A DNA stretch of 64,000 nt from Micropterix aruncella (GCA_944548615.1 OX155978.1:3885588-3949587), one strand, 5' to 3'. Counted from the first letter of the stretch, positions 45,931 through 56,389 are shown. Numbers and translations: made by a program. Notes: a model not told the origin generated them from the letters alone.

Positions 45931-46611
45931 AGCTTCCTCCTCGGCTTTTCGCTTCTGGGCAGGATCGGCATCAGCTTTGACCTTATCCTCCCCGGTTTCT
46001 TCCTGTCCCTTCTTCTCGTCCTTTTCTTCCTCCACACCTTCTTTTTTCTCCTCTACCTTCAGCTTTTCCGATTCGTCTTTGACATCTCCCTGAGGCTGTT
46101 CGGCTTCTACTTTCTTCATTTCTTTCTTGGGAGAGACAGCTTTTAACTCTTTCTCCGCCTGCTTAGCGTCTTCCGCTTCGGTCTTGGCCTCTGAAGGAGT
46201 GTCCACCTCCATTTTTGACGGAGTTGCGGGCTCAGGCTGTATTTTCTTGGGCTCGGGTTGAGCTTTTTTGGGTTCAGGCTGAGCTTTCTTGGACTCGGGT
46301 TGAACTTTCTTGGGTTCAGGCTGAGCTTTCTTGGGTTCGGGCTGAACTTTCTTGGGTTCGGGCTGAACTTTCTTGGGTACGGGTTGCACTTTCTTGGGTT
46401 CAGGTTCAAATTTCTTAGGTGAGGGTTCAATTTTCTTAGTTTCAGGCTCCGACTGAGATTGTTTGCGGGGTGATGGCTTGCGCGGAGACGGCTCTTCCTT
46501 CGGCGCGGGTTTGGGTTCCTCTTTGGCCGGTTCCGGTTTAGTATCAGCCTGTTCTGACGCTTCCGACTGCTGGTTTGAGTCCTCCCCGGAGGGCATTTCA
46601 GCATCTGAGGA
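45931..46611 (-). CDS. hnRNP U-like exon 5: large E/P/K/Q heptad-repeat segment
   Basis: This 681-nt exon has an acceptor ...TTTTAG|TCCTCA, a donor GAAGCT|GTAAGT, and is exactly 227 codons (phase 0 both sides). Its N-terminal part has PSPRKPSPRK-type SP motifs. The middle (about 46230-46420) is a run of about eight 7-residue repeats of the form EPKKVQP / EPKKAQP. The C-terminal part is acidic with interspersed lysines and ends at QKRKAEEEA, an NLS-like cluster. No folded domain is expected. The 21-nt repeat unit makes its length prone to change between individuals or species. Confidence 0.85.
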
Positions 46612-46807
46612 CTAAAACAACAAGACTATGAATGAACGTATGAATAATATCTTCAGTGCATCCATTATGCATATGATGAACCTTTTCCAAAGTCTTTTAA
46701 TATTGAAGGAGACTCTAAGGCTCGGCGCAAAATAATGACGTGGTGGACATCGGCCACGCGATTGTGCGACGAGCCTCTACAAAATGTATGAAAATGTTAA
46801 TTCGTAC

Positions 46808-46961
46808 CTGTACTTGATTTGAAGAGTCTTCGTCGACTTCGGATGGCTGCGCGGAGACGGCAGGCTCCTGCTGCTGTGGCTGTCCATCTCTGGTGTTGTC
46901 TTCGGAGACATCGTAGCTCGGTGGATTAGACTCAGCAGATTCTTCCACTGAGGCTTTACTG
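46808..46961 (-). CDS. hnRNP U-like exon 4: acidic Ser/Gln-rich linker with tandem NAGNAG acceptor
   Basis: The donor is CAG|GTACGA. The 3' splice site reads GATAGCAGTAAA, so splicing can use the TAG (exon starts 46961) or the CAG three bases on (46958). Both keep the frame and give S-S-K-A or S-K-A. The body reads SVEESAESNPPSYDVSEDN, then a QPQQQEP stretch, then SEVDEDSSNQVQ. It is acidic and probably disordered. An in-frame ATG further upstream (47005) lies in the intron and is not needed. Confidence 0.75.
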
Positions 46962-47149
46962 CTATCAGAAGGTTTACATATATTATTGGAGGTAAAACAA
47001 TTCATTAAGGCGGGGATCCATTAGGTTTGCGCATCAACTCTGCTCAGCGCATCCGCAAATGCTCAAGTAGTGGATACGTTTCCACTCTTGGAGCTGAACG
47101 TTCCATGTCCAGCGGCGAGCGATAAATCGCAGAGCGCAGCAAGTTAGTG

Positions 47150-47620
47150 GATGTGTAACGGCCCTTAAGTACCGTTACATGCGATCAACAAATGCATTGA
47201 TTTCCAGTGACATACACTGACACAATTCAGCTATTATTTTGACTCGTGCAGCGATGAATCAGCACGATAAAACAATACTTTTACTTGGAATATTTCGGAT
47301 TGCATCATTTCCCGGCCTATATAAACCGGCGAAAAAGCAACCAAAGTATCATTCCTCGAGTGATCACCTCCCCCGGATCAAGGTTGCGACGGCCCCTCTC
47401 TAGAGGCCGCTCAACGAGTCCGGCTCCTTCGTTTCCTTTCCTTATCTTTCCCAGTCACGAAGCATCAGTCTGCTATCCCACAGACATAACCTATTCGGGA
47501 AGCGTTATAACTGGCAATATCAAACTTGGCAATATCAAACTTTCAATCGATTCAATAAATACCTTCTGCTTCATTCAAAACCGCCTTTCAATACGGAGAT
47601 AACTCGTAAGTTGATACCAC
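47150..47620 (+). mobile_element. Possible solo LTR
   Basis: The block has LTR-like order: TGTAACGGCCC near 47153, a TATA box (CCTATATAAACCGG at 47318), a GC-rich leader, and CAATAAATACCTTCTGCTTC (polyadenylation-like) at 47551. No flanking duplication or internal domain is seen, so it could also be a small promoter-like unique sequence. Confidence 0.35.
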
Positions 47621-47675
47621 CTCACACCGAACAACTTGGAGTCTTGTGAGGGGTGGTCCCTCACAGATGCGAGGA

Positions 47676-48140
47676 AAGTAAGGTCGGCCTTACACGGACT
47701 GCTTGAAGCAGTCAGGACCGACTGCTTCAAGCTGCGACTTCATAGTGAACTACAGTCTTCTATTGATCGGCATACGCGGACTTGCTCGAGCAGTCGCGAC
47801 CGTGGTCGGCAGCATGATGAAATTTCATCGTGCAGTTGCCAGACACACGCGGACTGCTCGAGCGGTCGACTGCTCTAGCGCAGTTACACCCAGCACTTGG
47901 CAGTGCTGGGTGCCAGTGCTTGGCATTAGGGATTTCTACTCCGTCGTATGCGCCCGAGCAAAAGCAGCACCAGTAGCGCCTCTTCCTCAAAATCCATATC
48001 GTGATTGCAGCTGAATTGTCAACTGCTCGAGCGGTTGAACGGGACTGCTCGAGCAGTTGACAATAACTGCTCGAGCGGTTCGTGTATGTCGTTCAATGGC
48101 TAACTGCTCGAGCAGTCAGTGTATGGCCGGCCTAAGATGT
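47676..48140. repeat. Foldback element rich in ACTGCTCGAGCAGT palindromes
   Basis: The ends are related by inversion (AAGGTCGGCCTTACACGGAC on the left, GTGTATGGCCGGCCTAA on the right). Inside, the 14-bp palindrome ACTGCTCGAGC(A/G)GT or close variants occurs about eight times, concentrated at 47785-47880 and 48015-48120, plus ACTGCTTGAAGCAGTC at 47699. Nothing is coded. Confidence 0.75.
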
Positions 48141-48381
48141 TAGTGGGTACGTGACGTGTATCACGCTCGGTGCTCATAAACAGCAAATTTATAGCTGTGG
48201 AGTCCGATCCAAAGAGAAATGCTTAACTCTAATCGAAGCGTATCAAAACCGAGGTGGCCTTTTATAGTCGTGAAGAATATAATTAATTAAAAGGTATGCC
48301 AGACTAACTAAGACACCAAGTTCTTTGCGAACCCCTCACAGCTCACCTCATGATGCTAAGGAATAATCAAGATAAATTTAC

Positions 48382-48497
48382 CTTTGACGTGTTGGTAAAT
48401 CAGAGAGTATGCACTCATCTGATCCGGAATCACTACCGGCTTGCCGTTTAGGGCTCGGTTCGCGCACTTCTTCGACTATTCTCTCCGTTCGAGCAAC
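48382..48497 (-). CDS. hnRNP U-like exon 3: Ser/Asp-rich linker
   Basis: The acceptor is TTGCAG|GTTGCT and the donor CAAAG|GTAAAT. The phase-0 reading is VARTERIVEEVREPSPKRQ followed by AGSDSGSDECILSDLPTRQ, ending two bases into a codon. The SPKR and SDSGSDE clusters look like proline-directed and CK2-type phosphorylation sites; this is inference only. The exon is short and has no recognised domain. Support comes from splice sites and from phase matching on both sides. Confidence 0.72.
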
Positions 48498-48666
48498 CTG
48501 CAATGAATATTACCATTAGTCGTTACTACCCAAAAGAAATTTCAGCAACGTTGATTATATATGGCCGTAGTGAAATGTTACCCGGTGATGCTAGGATATC
48601 CGCTTATTTCCTTTCCCACTCTTACCCCTCTCCTCCCTCTTCTATTAGCTCACTTAGCCCTGGCGC

Positions 48667-49586
48667 CAGGGTTGGCAAAAACCCGGGTTTTATCAAAAAA
48701 TATCTGCCCACTGGGTTATTTGGGGTTTTTTCGGGGATTTTCGGGCTTTTTTTGGGGAATTTCGGGTTTTTTCGAAGTTAATGAGAATTTTAAATTAATA
48801 TAATATAATTTTAAATTAATATAATTTTAATTTTACATTTTATTTTATTTTATTACCATTTTACCGCATTTTTTTCTCCCAATCCAAAGCTATTTACTAC
48901 TGAATAAAGTTGTAACACTACCATGAAGGGAATTTCCCCGAAAATCATTATTGTCAGTTGTGAGTGTGAGATCCCCTTTATTTTTACAACAAGATAAGAG
49001 TTAACACTAACAAAAGCTAGTGGCGCTGTTTCGGCGCGAAAGTACTGAGAAGTAGTGCTGGCAGCGTTTCGGTGCGAAAGTATTGAGTAGTAGTGCAAAC
49101 GATTTTAGAAGTAAATAGTGTATATTGAAGTGTATATAAGGGTCTTTATCGCTTGAAGAGCATTGTAATAGTTTTGTAATAAATCAAGTTGAGTGTTCTA
49201 CCGTGTTTTTGCATCTGCTGCCTATCCACGTAACAATATTATCCATAACTTATCTTATAAATCATGCCAAAAGTAGTTGGCATTACACTTGTCCGGCCAG
49301 TTCTGCATCAATTGAAAGACTTCTCAACATTTGGACATACGTATAACTCAATGCATTTGGAATGGTCTGGAGTAAATTAACAGACTGGGTGTCACAAATA
49401 TATCATTTTTTTTCTTTTTGATAAAATATAATATAAATGCTATATCCATTCATTGATTTAATTATTATAAACAAGTATTTTTTCAAAAACCCACATTCGT
49501 CAAAAACCCTCGGGTTTTTTCAGGTGGGTTTTACCCAATTTAACCCAGTGGGTTTTTTCGGGTTGGGGAAAATCAAGCCAACCCTG
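48667..49586 (+). mobile_element. Non-autonomous hAT element (CAGGGTTGGC family), copy 2
   Basis: It begins CAGGGTTGGCAAAAACCCGG and ends AAGCCAACCCTG. Flanks are CCTGGCGC (left) and CCTGGTGC (right), an 8-bp duplication with one change. The same dead transposase motif (CCGGCCAGTTCTGCATCAAT) lies at 49293. It is nearly collinear with 11098-11919 plus small insertions. Confidence 0.85.
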
Positions 49587-49590
49587 CCTG

Positions 49591-49737
49591 GTGCGCACTT
49601 GCTGCCTGGCCGCGGCGGCCAATGAGATACTATGAAATGTATGAAAACGCTATCGGCCAAGTGCTTGCGGTCGACGGTGATTCCATACATTTCGTAGGAT
49701 CTCATTGGCCGCCGCAGCCAGGTCGCAAGTGCGCGCC
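49591..49737. repeat. Short inverted-repeat element
   Basis: GTGCGCACTTGCTGCCTGGC then CGGCGGCCAATGAGA on the left arm is repeated inverted as TCTCATTGGCCGCCG then CAGCCAGGTCGCAAGTGCGC on the right. It abuts the hAT element, whose 3' target duplication overlaps its left end. Confidence 0.75.
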
Positions 49738-49739
49738 GA

Positions 49740-50111
49740 GGCTTAGGGCCATTGCTAACGAATTCATATGTATGTTCAGCCTTTTCTTGTTGCACTTTGA
49801 TAAGCATTCAAATTCAGAATGCACTTTTTTTTTATGTACCAGGATAAGGATTTTTTTGTATCTTGTATCTTGCATTTTGACTTATGAATAAATAAATAAA
49901 ATTAAAAAAATTAGATCCTAGCTGTCAAATGTACTACGCCAAAATTTACTATCAGCGCCAGCACCTGCATGTCACTGGAATAGAAGGGTTGCCGAAATGT
50001 ACTATGGCATTGAGCAATCTAGTACCCTGTATAATCAATGGCAGCGCCGACACATATCAGAAAAATATTTAAAAGTACCAACTCTTAAAAGTAAATCACT
50101 GATATACAAAC
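49740..50111. other. Intronic sequence, no feature recognised
   Basis: This lies between the inverted-repeat element and exon 2. Nothing is recognised. Confidence 0.4.
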
Positions 50112-50248
50112 CTTGGCAGGGGTGACTGGCGGCATAGTGGTGGAGGATGCTCGTCTCCGGGAAGTCCTCCGGGCCGGAGTGGCCACTTCCACCAGCGATT
50201 CTTCCACATCTTCGCATGATGTGTCCGCGATCGTCGAGTCTGCGATCT
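50112..50248 (-). CDS. hnRNP U-like exon 2: acidic then basic Ser/Thr-rich linker
   Basis: The acceptor is a pyrimidine tract ending CAG|AG and the donor is AAG|GTTTGT. After completing the split codon, 45 codons read as an acidic stretch (STIADTSCEDVEESLVEV) followed by a basic one (ATPARRTSRRRASSTTMPPV). The intron from exon 1 is about 6.8 kb and holds LINE, RLE-retrotransposon and MITE insertions. No domain is recognised. The exon is called on splice borders, phase continuity (1 in, 0 out) and the charged composition shared with neighbouring exons. Confidence 0.75.
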
Positions 50249-51042
50249 CTGAAAAAAGAGCAATTTCTTGTCAAGGTGGCGCTTATCGATCGATATAATA
50301 GCCGATTTTGTAATTCATATTGCAATTGAATCTATGTTAGTCCCAAACTGCATCTCCCAAAGATTTTAAAAGCTCGAATCAAAGCTTGTTTTCCAATGTC
50401 TATACACCCTAATGCCAAGCACCTGGCGCACTCTGCGGTGCAGTACGTTATGGTACCTTTTTTACGCCGGACGGGAAAAAACATTGGTTTTTTTATAGTC
50501 TACGGTCGCACTACAGTCAAATTTTCAGACTTATTAGTCATTTGTTGACATTTCCGCTGTTGTATAACCATGTTGTAAACCGCTGTTGTAAACCTCAATT
50601 TTATAGCCATGAGTGTGACCGACCCTGAACAAATGGGTCTTCATGCCCAACTTTAACGGCGCCCATTAGCTCCGGAATATAGGAATATATTATTATGCAG
50701 TATAGGAACCTTTCTCAAATATAAAAAAAGGTAAACACTACTAGATTCGATCATTGTAATGCTAAATTTGATAGAAAAAAGCCTCGGATGCGTAATATTT
50801 TCAAGACAAAATAATCAAATTTACATACAAAAATAAATCAACTCAGTTCTTAAGATTGTTTTTAAAAACTAACAACCTACCGCAATATATAGATGTTTAT
50901 GTATTATTAAAAAAAAACTAACAACCTATCGAAATGTATGGGACGCTTCTTTGAATGCCTATATTTTGCTTATTTATTGAGACCGAATAAAGATTATTGC
51001 AGATTCAAAAGCAACGTGGTGAATATAGTCGGGTGATGTTAA

Positions 51043-52637
51043 CCCTTTATAGCTTCATGTGACATTTCTGTAACAAACTACTAATCCCCCTAAAATCTCC
51101 CTAAATAAGGCACTAAATTCATTTAGTTCATTTGAATCCGTCTAGCACTACTGTACCCTACCACTTAGTATCGAGTAAAAATCATAGATAGCGTAACTAG
51201 GCGACTTATGTGAGTTTAAATGTTGCGCGTTGATGAGAGTGATAAATTAGAACTAAGGCAGGTGTTGAATGACTGATAAAAAAATATAAAAAGTGTATAT
51301 AATTGTGTGGTTTTCGTGGAAACCTGTAGGTAAGAATATAATTTTATCCATTCAAAATTTCAAAGCAAAAGATGGCAAGTTAGGATGTTCTAACATTTAC
51401 TGGAACTGACTATGGCAAATTATTGGTTATTATACCGAAGAATAAGGAAGGTAAAAATGGCAAACAAATGTCTTCAGCAGAATTTAGACTTGAGATAAGC
51501 GAGACCTTATGCGAGCTTGGCCTCAAGCCTAACATCAAAGTCGAAGGTCTTTAGAAGACGAAATTCAAGCCAAAAAACATAAGGGCCCTGCGCAACATGT
51601 TCCTCCATTGGCAGTAAGGCAGGACCAGGTCGGTCATTGGCCGATTTGGGTTAAAAAAAGGATACGTTGCAAGATTCCCAAGTGCACTGGCGTTTCAAAA
51701 ACAATTTGCGAAAAATGCAGTGTAGCATTATGCTATAATAAACAAAATTAATGTTTCAAATTTTTCCATACAACATAAATGTTTTTTTATACGTTCAACT
51801 CAATGTTACAGTACTCAACCCCCAATACAGTTTGTGCGGGATGGCTCTAAAGGCAAAAAACATTTAACTACAAAACCTTTCTCAATAATCGAGAAAGCTA
51901 CAGATTGGATTCTGGAGGTTGATTCGGTCTCTAAGCAGTATAAATTCCCTGAAAGTCTCGGATGCACAGCCCTCCGTCCAGATATAACTCTTTACTCTCT
52001 ATCTCGGAAGGTGGCTCTTATTGTAGAATTAACTGTTCCATGGGAATCAAATATCCCAAAAGACCACGAGTACAAATTAAATAAATACCATGATCTTGCA
52101 AATGCCGTAACCCGGAACGGCTTCACTGTTCACCTTCACGCGGTGGAAGTTGGCGCTCGTGGCCTGCCAGCTAAATCTCTATTTCACCTCTTTAAAGATC
52201 TTGGCCTTTCCAGAAAAATAATCAACTCTTTCTTAGAAAAATTATCTAAAACTGCAATTTGCGCATCTCAAATTCTATAGCTTCGAAGGGGGAGTGAATG
52301 GGTGGTAAGGTGAACGCTCACATGTGGCAAGACAGCTGTACTAAACCTACCACAGCCGGTTCGTAAGTCCGGAATCCACTGCTCACCCCCCAGAAGTGTA
52401 AAAAAAAATAGTATTATGATGGGCCCGACTTTGGTCCGTGAATTCCATGGCAGCTCCGTTTGTATTTATATTATTATATGTATTTTTGTATTTATTTATA
52501 CACATTCCCTTAAAAGTCAAATAAATGATTAATAATAAATATTTTTGAATTTCTGAAAATTACATGTTTTTTTATTTGCCTAAACCTATCTCATTATCAA
52601 CATTATTTTTTGTTTGAAGATCTTGGGCTGCAAAAGG
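51043..52637 (+). mobile_element. piggyBac-like element remnant, itself opened by an RLE retrotransposon
   Basis: TTAA flanks (51039-51042, 52638-52641), left end CCCTTTATAGC, right end GCTGCAAAAGG. At 51570-51755 the plus strand reads AVRQDQVGHWPIWVKKRIRC then KIPKCTGVSKTICEKCSVAL and CYNKQN. The C-x4-C...C-x2-C-x4-C zinc-binding pattern is that of the C-terminal cysteine-rich domain of piggyBac transposases. The catalytic core is missing. An RLE retrotransposon interrupts it at 51815. Confidence 0.75.
51815..52490 (+). pseudogene. RLE non-LTR retrotransposon, 5'-truncated copy
   Basis: The open frame 51834-52280 starts MRDGSKGKKHLTTKPFSIIE and includes LGCTALRPDITLYSLSRKVA then LIVELTVPWESN: the R-P-D...E-L-T-V-P core of a restriction-like (PD-D/E-x-K) endonuclease. 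The 3' UTR has CGGAATCCACTGCTCACCCC and GAATTCCATGGCAGCTCCG. Its predicted protein is almost identical to the copy at 58974, so both inserted fairly recently. Confidence 0.85.
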
Positions 52638-52689
52638 TTAAAAAATCAACAATATACAACAGATTCCTATAAAGCAGTAATACCGTTAT

Positions 52690-52861
52690 TTTTAACAACC
52701 ATCACTAAAACTAAGTATTTTTTTTTTAATTCGTTATTTTCTGTCTTGAAATATTGCATATTTGCAGCTTTTCACATTTAGCATTAAAATGATCTAATCT
52801 AGCAGTGATTTCTTATTTTTTAATTTTTGACAAAGGTTCCTATAATGCATATAGGTATTCC
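52690..52861 (+). repeat. Half copy of the GCAGTATAGG MITE
   Basis: CTTTTCACATTTAGCATTAA then AATGATCTAATCTAGCAG and AAAGGTTCCTATAATGCAT match the right half of the MITE at 60991-61398, with changes. Confidence 0.6.
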
Positions 52862-53359
52862 TACTTTAAAAAAAAAACAACTTAAATTTTGGTGGTTTTT
52901 TTTTTAATATGATAGCTAAACATCGTAAGTTCTTGAGACTGCATTTTGTCACATTTATTATGCCTCCTCTACATATCGACAGATGCATCCGCAGATGGAT
53001 CAGCAGACGTATACGTAGATACTTTTGCAATCCCTCCACACATCCTTGCAATCCCTCCACACATCCAGTCTGTGCTCAGATTTAGAGCCATTCAGATTTA
53101 GAGGCAGTAGGGGCCGGTGCTATTTATATATTTAGCACTTATAACTACTACGTAAGTGTTACACCGCAGCCGAGTTGTTCAAAATAAATGGAGGAAAAAA
53201 AGGTGGTGGATGCTGGCTATACATCGAAATAGAACCAAGTGAAAATTGATTGAGACTAATTAAGTATGATAATGACTAATTAAGTCCATGGTTTTCATAG
53301 TCTCCGGCGGCTTCAAACATTTCTCCCCATGTCACATAAGGAAATGATTGTGTCCACAC

Positions 53360-54040
53360 TCTTAACGCCTATATGTACTTGACTACGGTGATGTTTGTTA
53401 TATAGATGCCAGTGAGGTTATTTTGAATAAGCTGGAGCGTCTGCAAAATATCTTACTCAGGTATGTTTTTAATTTGCGAAAGTTCGACCACGTTAGCTGC
53501 TTTCGTGAGCAACTTCATTGGCTTCCTATTCGCGATCGAAGAAATTTTCATACGTTGTCGCTACTTTACAACATACTCAATAACCCCACTTCACCCTCCT
53601 ATCTAAAGAATTTCCACCCTTTGGGAGGCCACGGTCTTCCACTTCGATCGAGCCGGGATAACACACTCGCCATTCCGATACATCATTCTTCTGTTTACAC
53701 GCACTCTTTTACAGTCCATTTTGCTCGTTTATGGAATCAGCTCCCTCACTCTATCAGGCATGCACCTTCGCTGCACTTTCAAAAAATTGTTGAAGAAACA
53801 TCTATTTTTACACAGCCACTAACCAAATACCTCACCTTGTCCTCTCCTTTATCCTTCCCTGGGCAACCTTAGCATTAGTTACTGACATGTATCTGTATAA
53901 GTTTATTTTATCAAATGGTTGACTAAGATATCGCTATAGCGATAAGTCCGCCATTTGTGCATAAATTGTCTTTTTTATAAAACCAGCGTAATATTCATTA
54001 AGTTATGTTTTTATTGCACAATAAAGTTATTCTATTCTAT
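53360..54040 (+). pseudogene. LINE ORF2 C-terminal remnant with stem-loop tail
   Basis: It reads LDYGDVCYIDASEVILNKLE then RLQNILLRYVFNLRKFDHVS, REQLHWLPIRDRRNFHTLSL and VHFARLWNQLPHSIRHAPSL. Y-G-D-V...L-E-R-L-Q-N and L-W-x-x-L-P are the region after the RT domain. The 3' UTR has GATATCGCTATAGCGATAAG then TCCGCC and ends in ATTCT repeats. It has a long open frame but only the last quarter of ORF2. Confidence 0.85.
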
Positions 54041-54047
54041 TCTATAA

Positions 54048-54347
54048 TGGGTTCGATTGCGTTTCTTTGTGAACTAAAACTAAAATTAGTCCAAGCGAAC
54101 GAGACAGAGCAATACGTTAGAGCGGACTATGAAACGAACGATCGTCAATAAATACTACCTGCCGAACTTATACTCGCCGAATAAACTCAAGCGTATTTCG
54201 TGTAGTGTAAGATTTGACCTTGGCGGACAGTTTTAATACGAAAAAGTGACAACCGGTCATCTCACACTCCGCTCTAACGTATTGCCCTGTCTCATTCACA
54301 CGGACTAATTTCCGATTTTAGTTTACGAAGAAACGCAATCGAGCCCA
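54048..54347 (-). mobile_element. 300-bp MITE (TGGGCTCGATTGCG family), copy 2
   Basis: Same family as 18780-19080 in opposite orientation: ends TGGGTTCGATTGCG and CGCAATCGAGCCCA. Internal landmarks such as GACAACCGGTCATCTCACAC are conserved. Confidence 0.8.
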
Positions 54348-54475
54348 TTGTTAGTAATGTTAGTGGTTATGGTATGGTATGTAGGTAGGGAATAAATATT
54401 TCGACATTATTAACTTTTTTATAATATACTGCTGTTTTCAATATCAATATACTGCTGGCTCGTTTTCAATATACT

Positions 54476-56375
54476 GCTGGAAAGCCTGACCCAGTTCGAC
54501 AAGAAGTGGGGTTACCGTTTTAAAACAGACGGCCAATACACATCGTCGTGCCTCGCTTTTGCCGACGACCTAACTTTTATCACCAGGAGCCCCAAGCAGC
54601 TTTCCCTGCTATTACAGAAAGTGGAGCTGTTCTGCGACTGGTCAGGCTGTATAAAAGTGAAGCCCTCCAAATGTTTTTGCCTTGGACTCGCCCGCATAGG
54701 CACAAAATTTACGTCCTATGACCCAAAATTGGTCTATAAGGGCTCTATTATCTCCCTTATAGACCCAAATAACCACTTCAAATTTCTTGGCGGGAAAATC
54801 ACCTGCCAGGGAAAGACCTCTCTGGCTATCATGTTATAGAACATTTCAGTAGTTGCCTGGAAAAGATAGATGCACTGCTAATTTCTGGCCCTCGTTAGGT
54901 TTGGATCTATGACAACTATCTAACTTCACATTTGTCATGGCCCTTTCTTATTTACGATTTCACCAAAACCCAACTGTCTCGTCTGGATGCACTGGTGACA
55001 GCTAGTTTAAAATCCTGGTTGTCCTTAGCCAAACCAGCTGACCCCTCGACTCTCTTCAGGTCCAAACACAATTTTGGGCTAGCTCTAAAACTGCCCTCTC
55101 TGCTCTACGCCAACCCAAGAATAACCAAAAATTCGATTCTAAGCAATTCCAAGGATCCGGCAATATCGAAGCACGTAGTAAGTGGCCGTAGTGAGTCAAA
55201 TGATCTACAAGCCCGCGTTGACTTCCACAAAAAGTTCCTTACTGGAATCAGCCAGAATGGCACTGGTCTGGGGGTATGGCAGTACAACCATGAGCGATGT
55301 GGACTTGAAGAAGTCTCTCTTGCGGGGAGATTACGACAGCAATAGTATGGCTCAAGCTATTGGCCTTCAATGCCAGAATGATTGGACAACAATTGGAGAC
55401 TTTTGCATTCCTCCTCCAATGCACTGGAAAATAATGTTGTATGACTGGACGCCAGAGATGCTGAAATTTTATTTAAATGCCTTTCAGCATACACTTCCAG
55501 ACCCCAGTAACCTCGCTCGTTGGAGCTATGCCGAGGATAGTTCATGTCCCCTTTATAGCAACACCCCTTGCACAGCTAGACATATTCTAGCTGGCTGCAA
55601 GGTGGCCTTGGATCAAGGACGGTACACTTACCGCCACGACAAAGTTCTTGCTGTTATTCGCGAGGTACTTAGCCTCTCAGTGGCTCGTGCCAACAAGGGT
55701 TTGACAGTATCCTCCAAACCCCCAATACAGTTTGTGCGGGTTGGCTCTAAAGGCAAAAAACATCTCACTGCAAAACCTTTCTCAATAATCGAGAAAGCTT
55801 CAGATTGGATTATGGAGGTCGATTCGGTCTCTAAGCAGTACAAATTCCCTGAAAGTCTCGGATGCACAGCCCTGCGTCCAGATATAACTCTTTACTCTCT
55901 ATCTCGGAAGATGGTCCTTATCGTAGAGTTAACTGTTCCATGGGAATCAAATATCCCAAAAGACCACGAGTACAAATTAAATAAATACCATGACCTCGCA
56001 AATGCCGTCACCCGGAACGGCTTCAGTGTTCATCTTCACGCGGTGGAAGTAGGCGCTCGTGGCCTGCCAGCTAAATCTTTGTTTCACCTTTTTAAAGATC
56101 TTGGTCTCTCCAGGAAAATAATCAACTCCTTTCTAGAAAAATTATCTAAAACCACGGTTTCTGCATCTCAAATTCTATGGCTTCGAAGGGGGAGTGAATG
56201 GGTGGTAAGGTGGACGCTCACATGTGGCAAGACAGCTGTCCTAAACCTACCACCGCCGGTCGTAAGTCCGGAATCCACCCTTCACCTCCCAGAAGTGTAA
56301 TAATTATATATGATGGGCCCGATTTTTGGTCGGTGAATTCCATGGCAGCTCCGTTTGTATTTTATTTATTTATGA
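54476..56375 (+). pseudogene. RLE non-LTR retrotransposon, longest copy (RT end, finger, endonuclease, 3' UTR)
   Basis: The first frame reads SLTQFDKKWGYRFKTDGQYT then SSCLAFADDLTFITRSPKQL, with F-A-D-D (54558-54569) being the RT active-site box. After frameshifts near 54840-55180 the frame 55182-56300 has GDFCIPPPMHWKIMLYDWTP, a C-P-L-Y...C-T-A-R-H-I-L-A-G-C finger (second Cys mutated to Tyr) and the R-P-D...V-E-L-T-V-P endonuclease. Finger plus RLE after RT is the layout of R2/R4/NeSL-type elements. 5' truncated and frameshifted, so inactive. Confidence 0.85.
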
Positions 56376-56389
56376 CATTTACTTTTGTT

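Larger units (their letters stand above)
50682..52684 (-). mobile_element. GCAGTATAGG MITE (minus orientation), opened by a piggyBac remnant
   Basis: Left part 50682-51038 matches, inverted, the MITE at 60991-61398 (ATGCAGTATAGGAACCTTTC at one end, GCAGATTCAAAAGCAACGTG near the break). It stops at GGGTGATG|TTAA and resumes at TTAA|AAAATCAACAAT (52642), ending GCAGTAATACC. In the intact copy these two parts are contiguous (GTGACGTTAAAAATC on this strand). Confidence 0.75.

Noticed and set aside
45886..46596. A separate gene starting at the ATG at 46596
   Set aside because: The ATG lies within exon 5, 15 nt after a good acceptor, and the frame continues from exon 4.
46143..46604. 153-codon overlapping minus ORF and a plus ORF with repeated ELSWVQA
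   Set aside because: Both are alternative frames of the 21-nt repeat in exon 5; only the E/P/K/Q frame connects to splice sites in phase.
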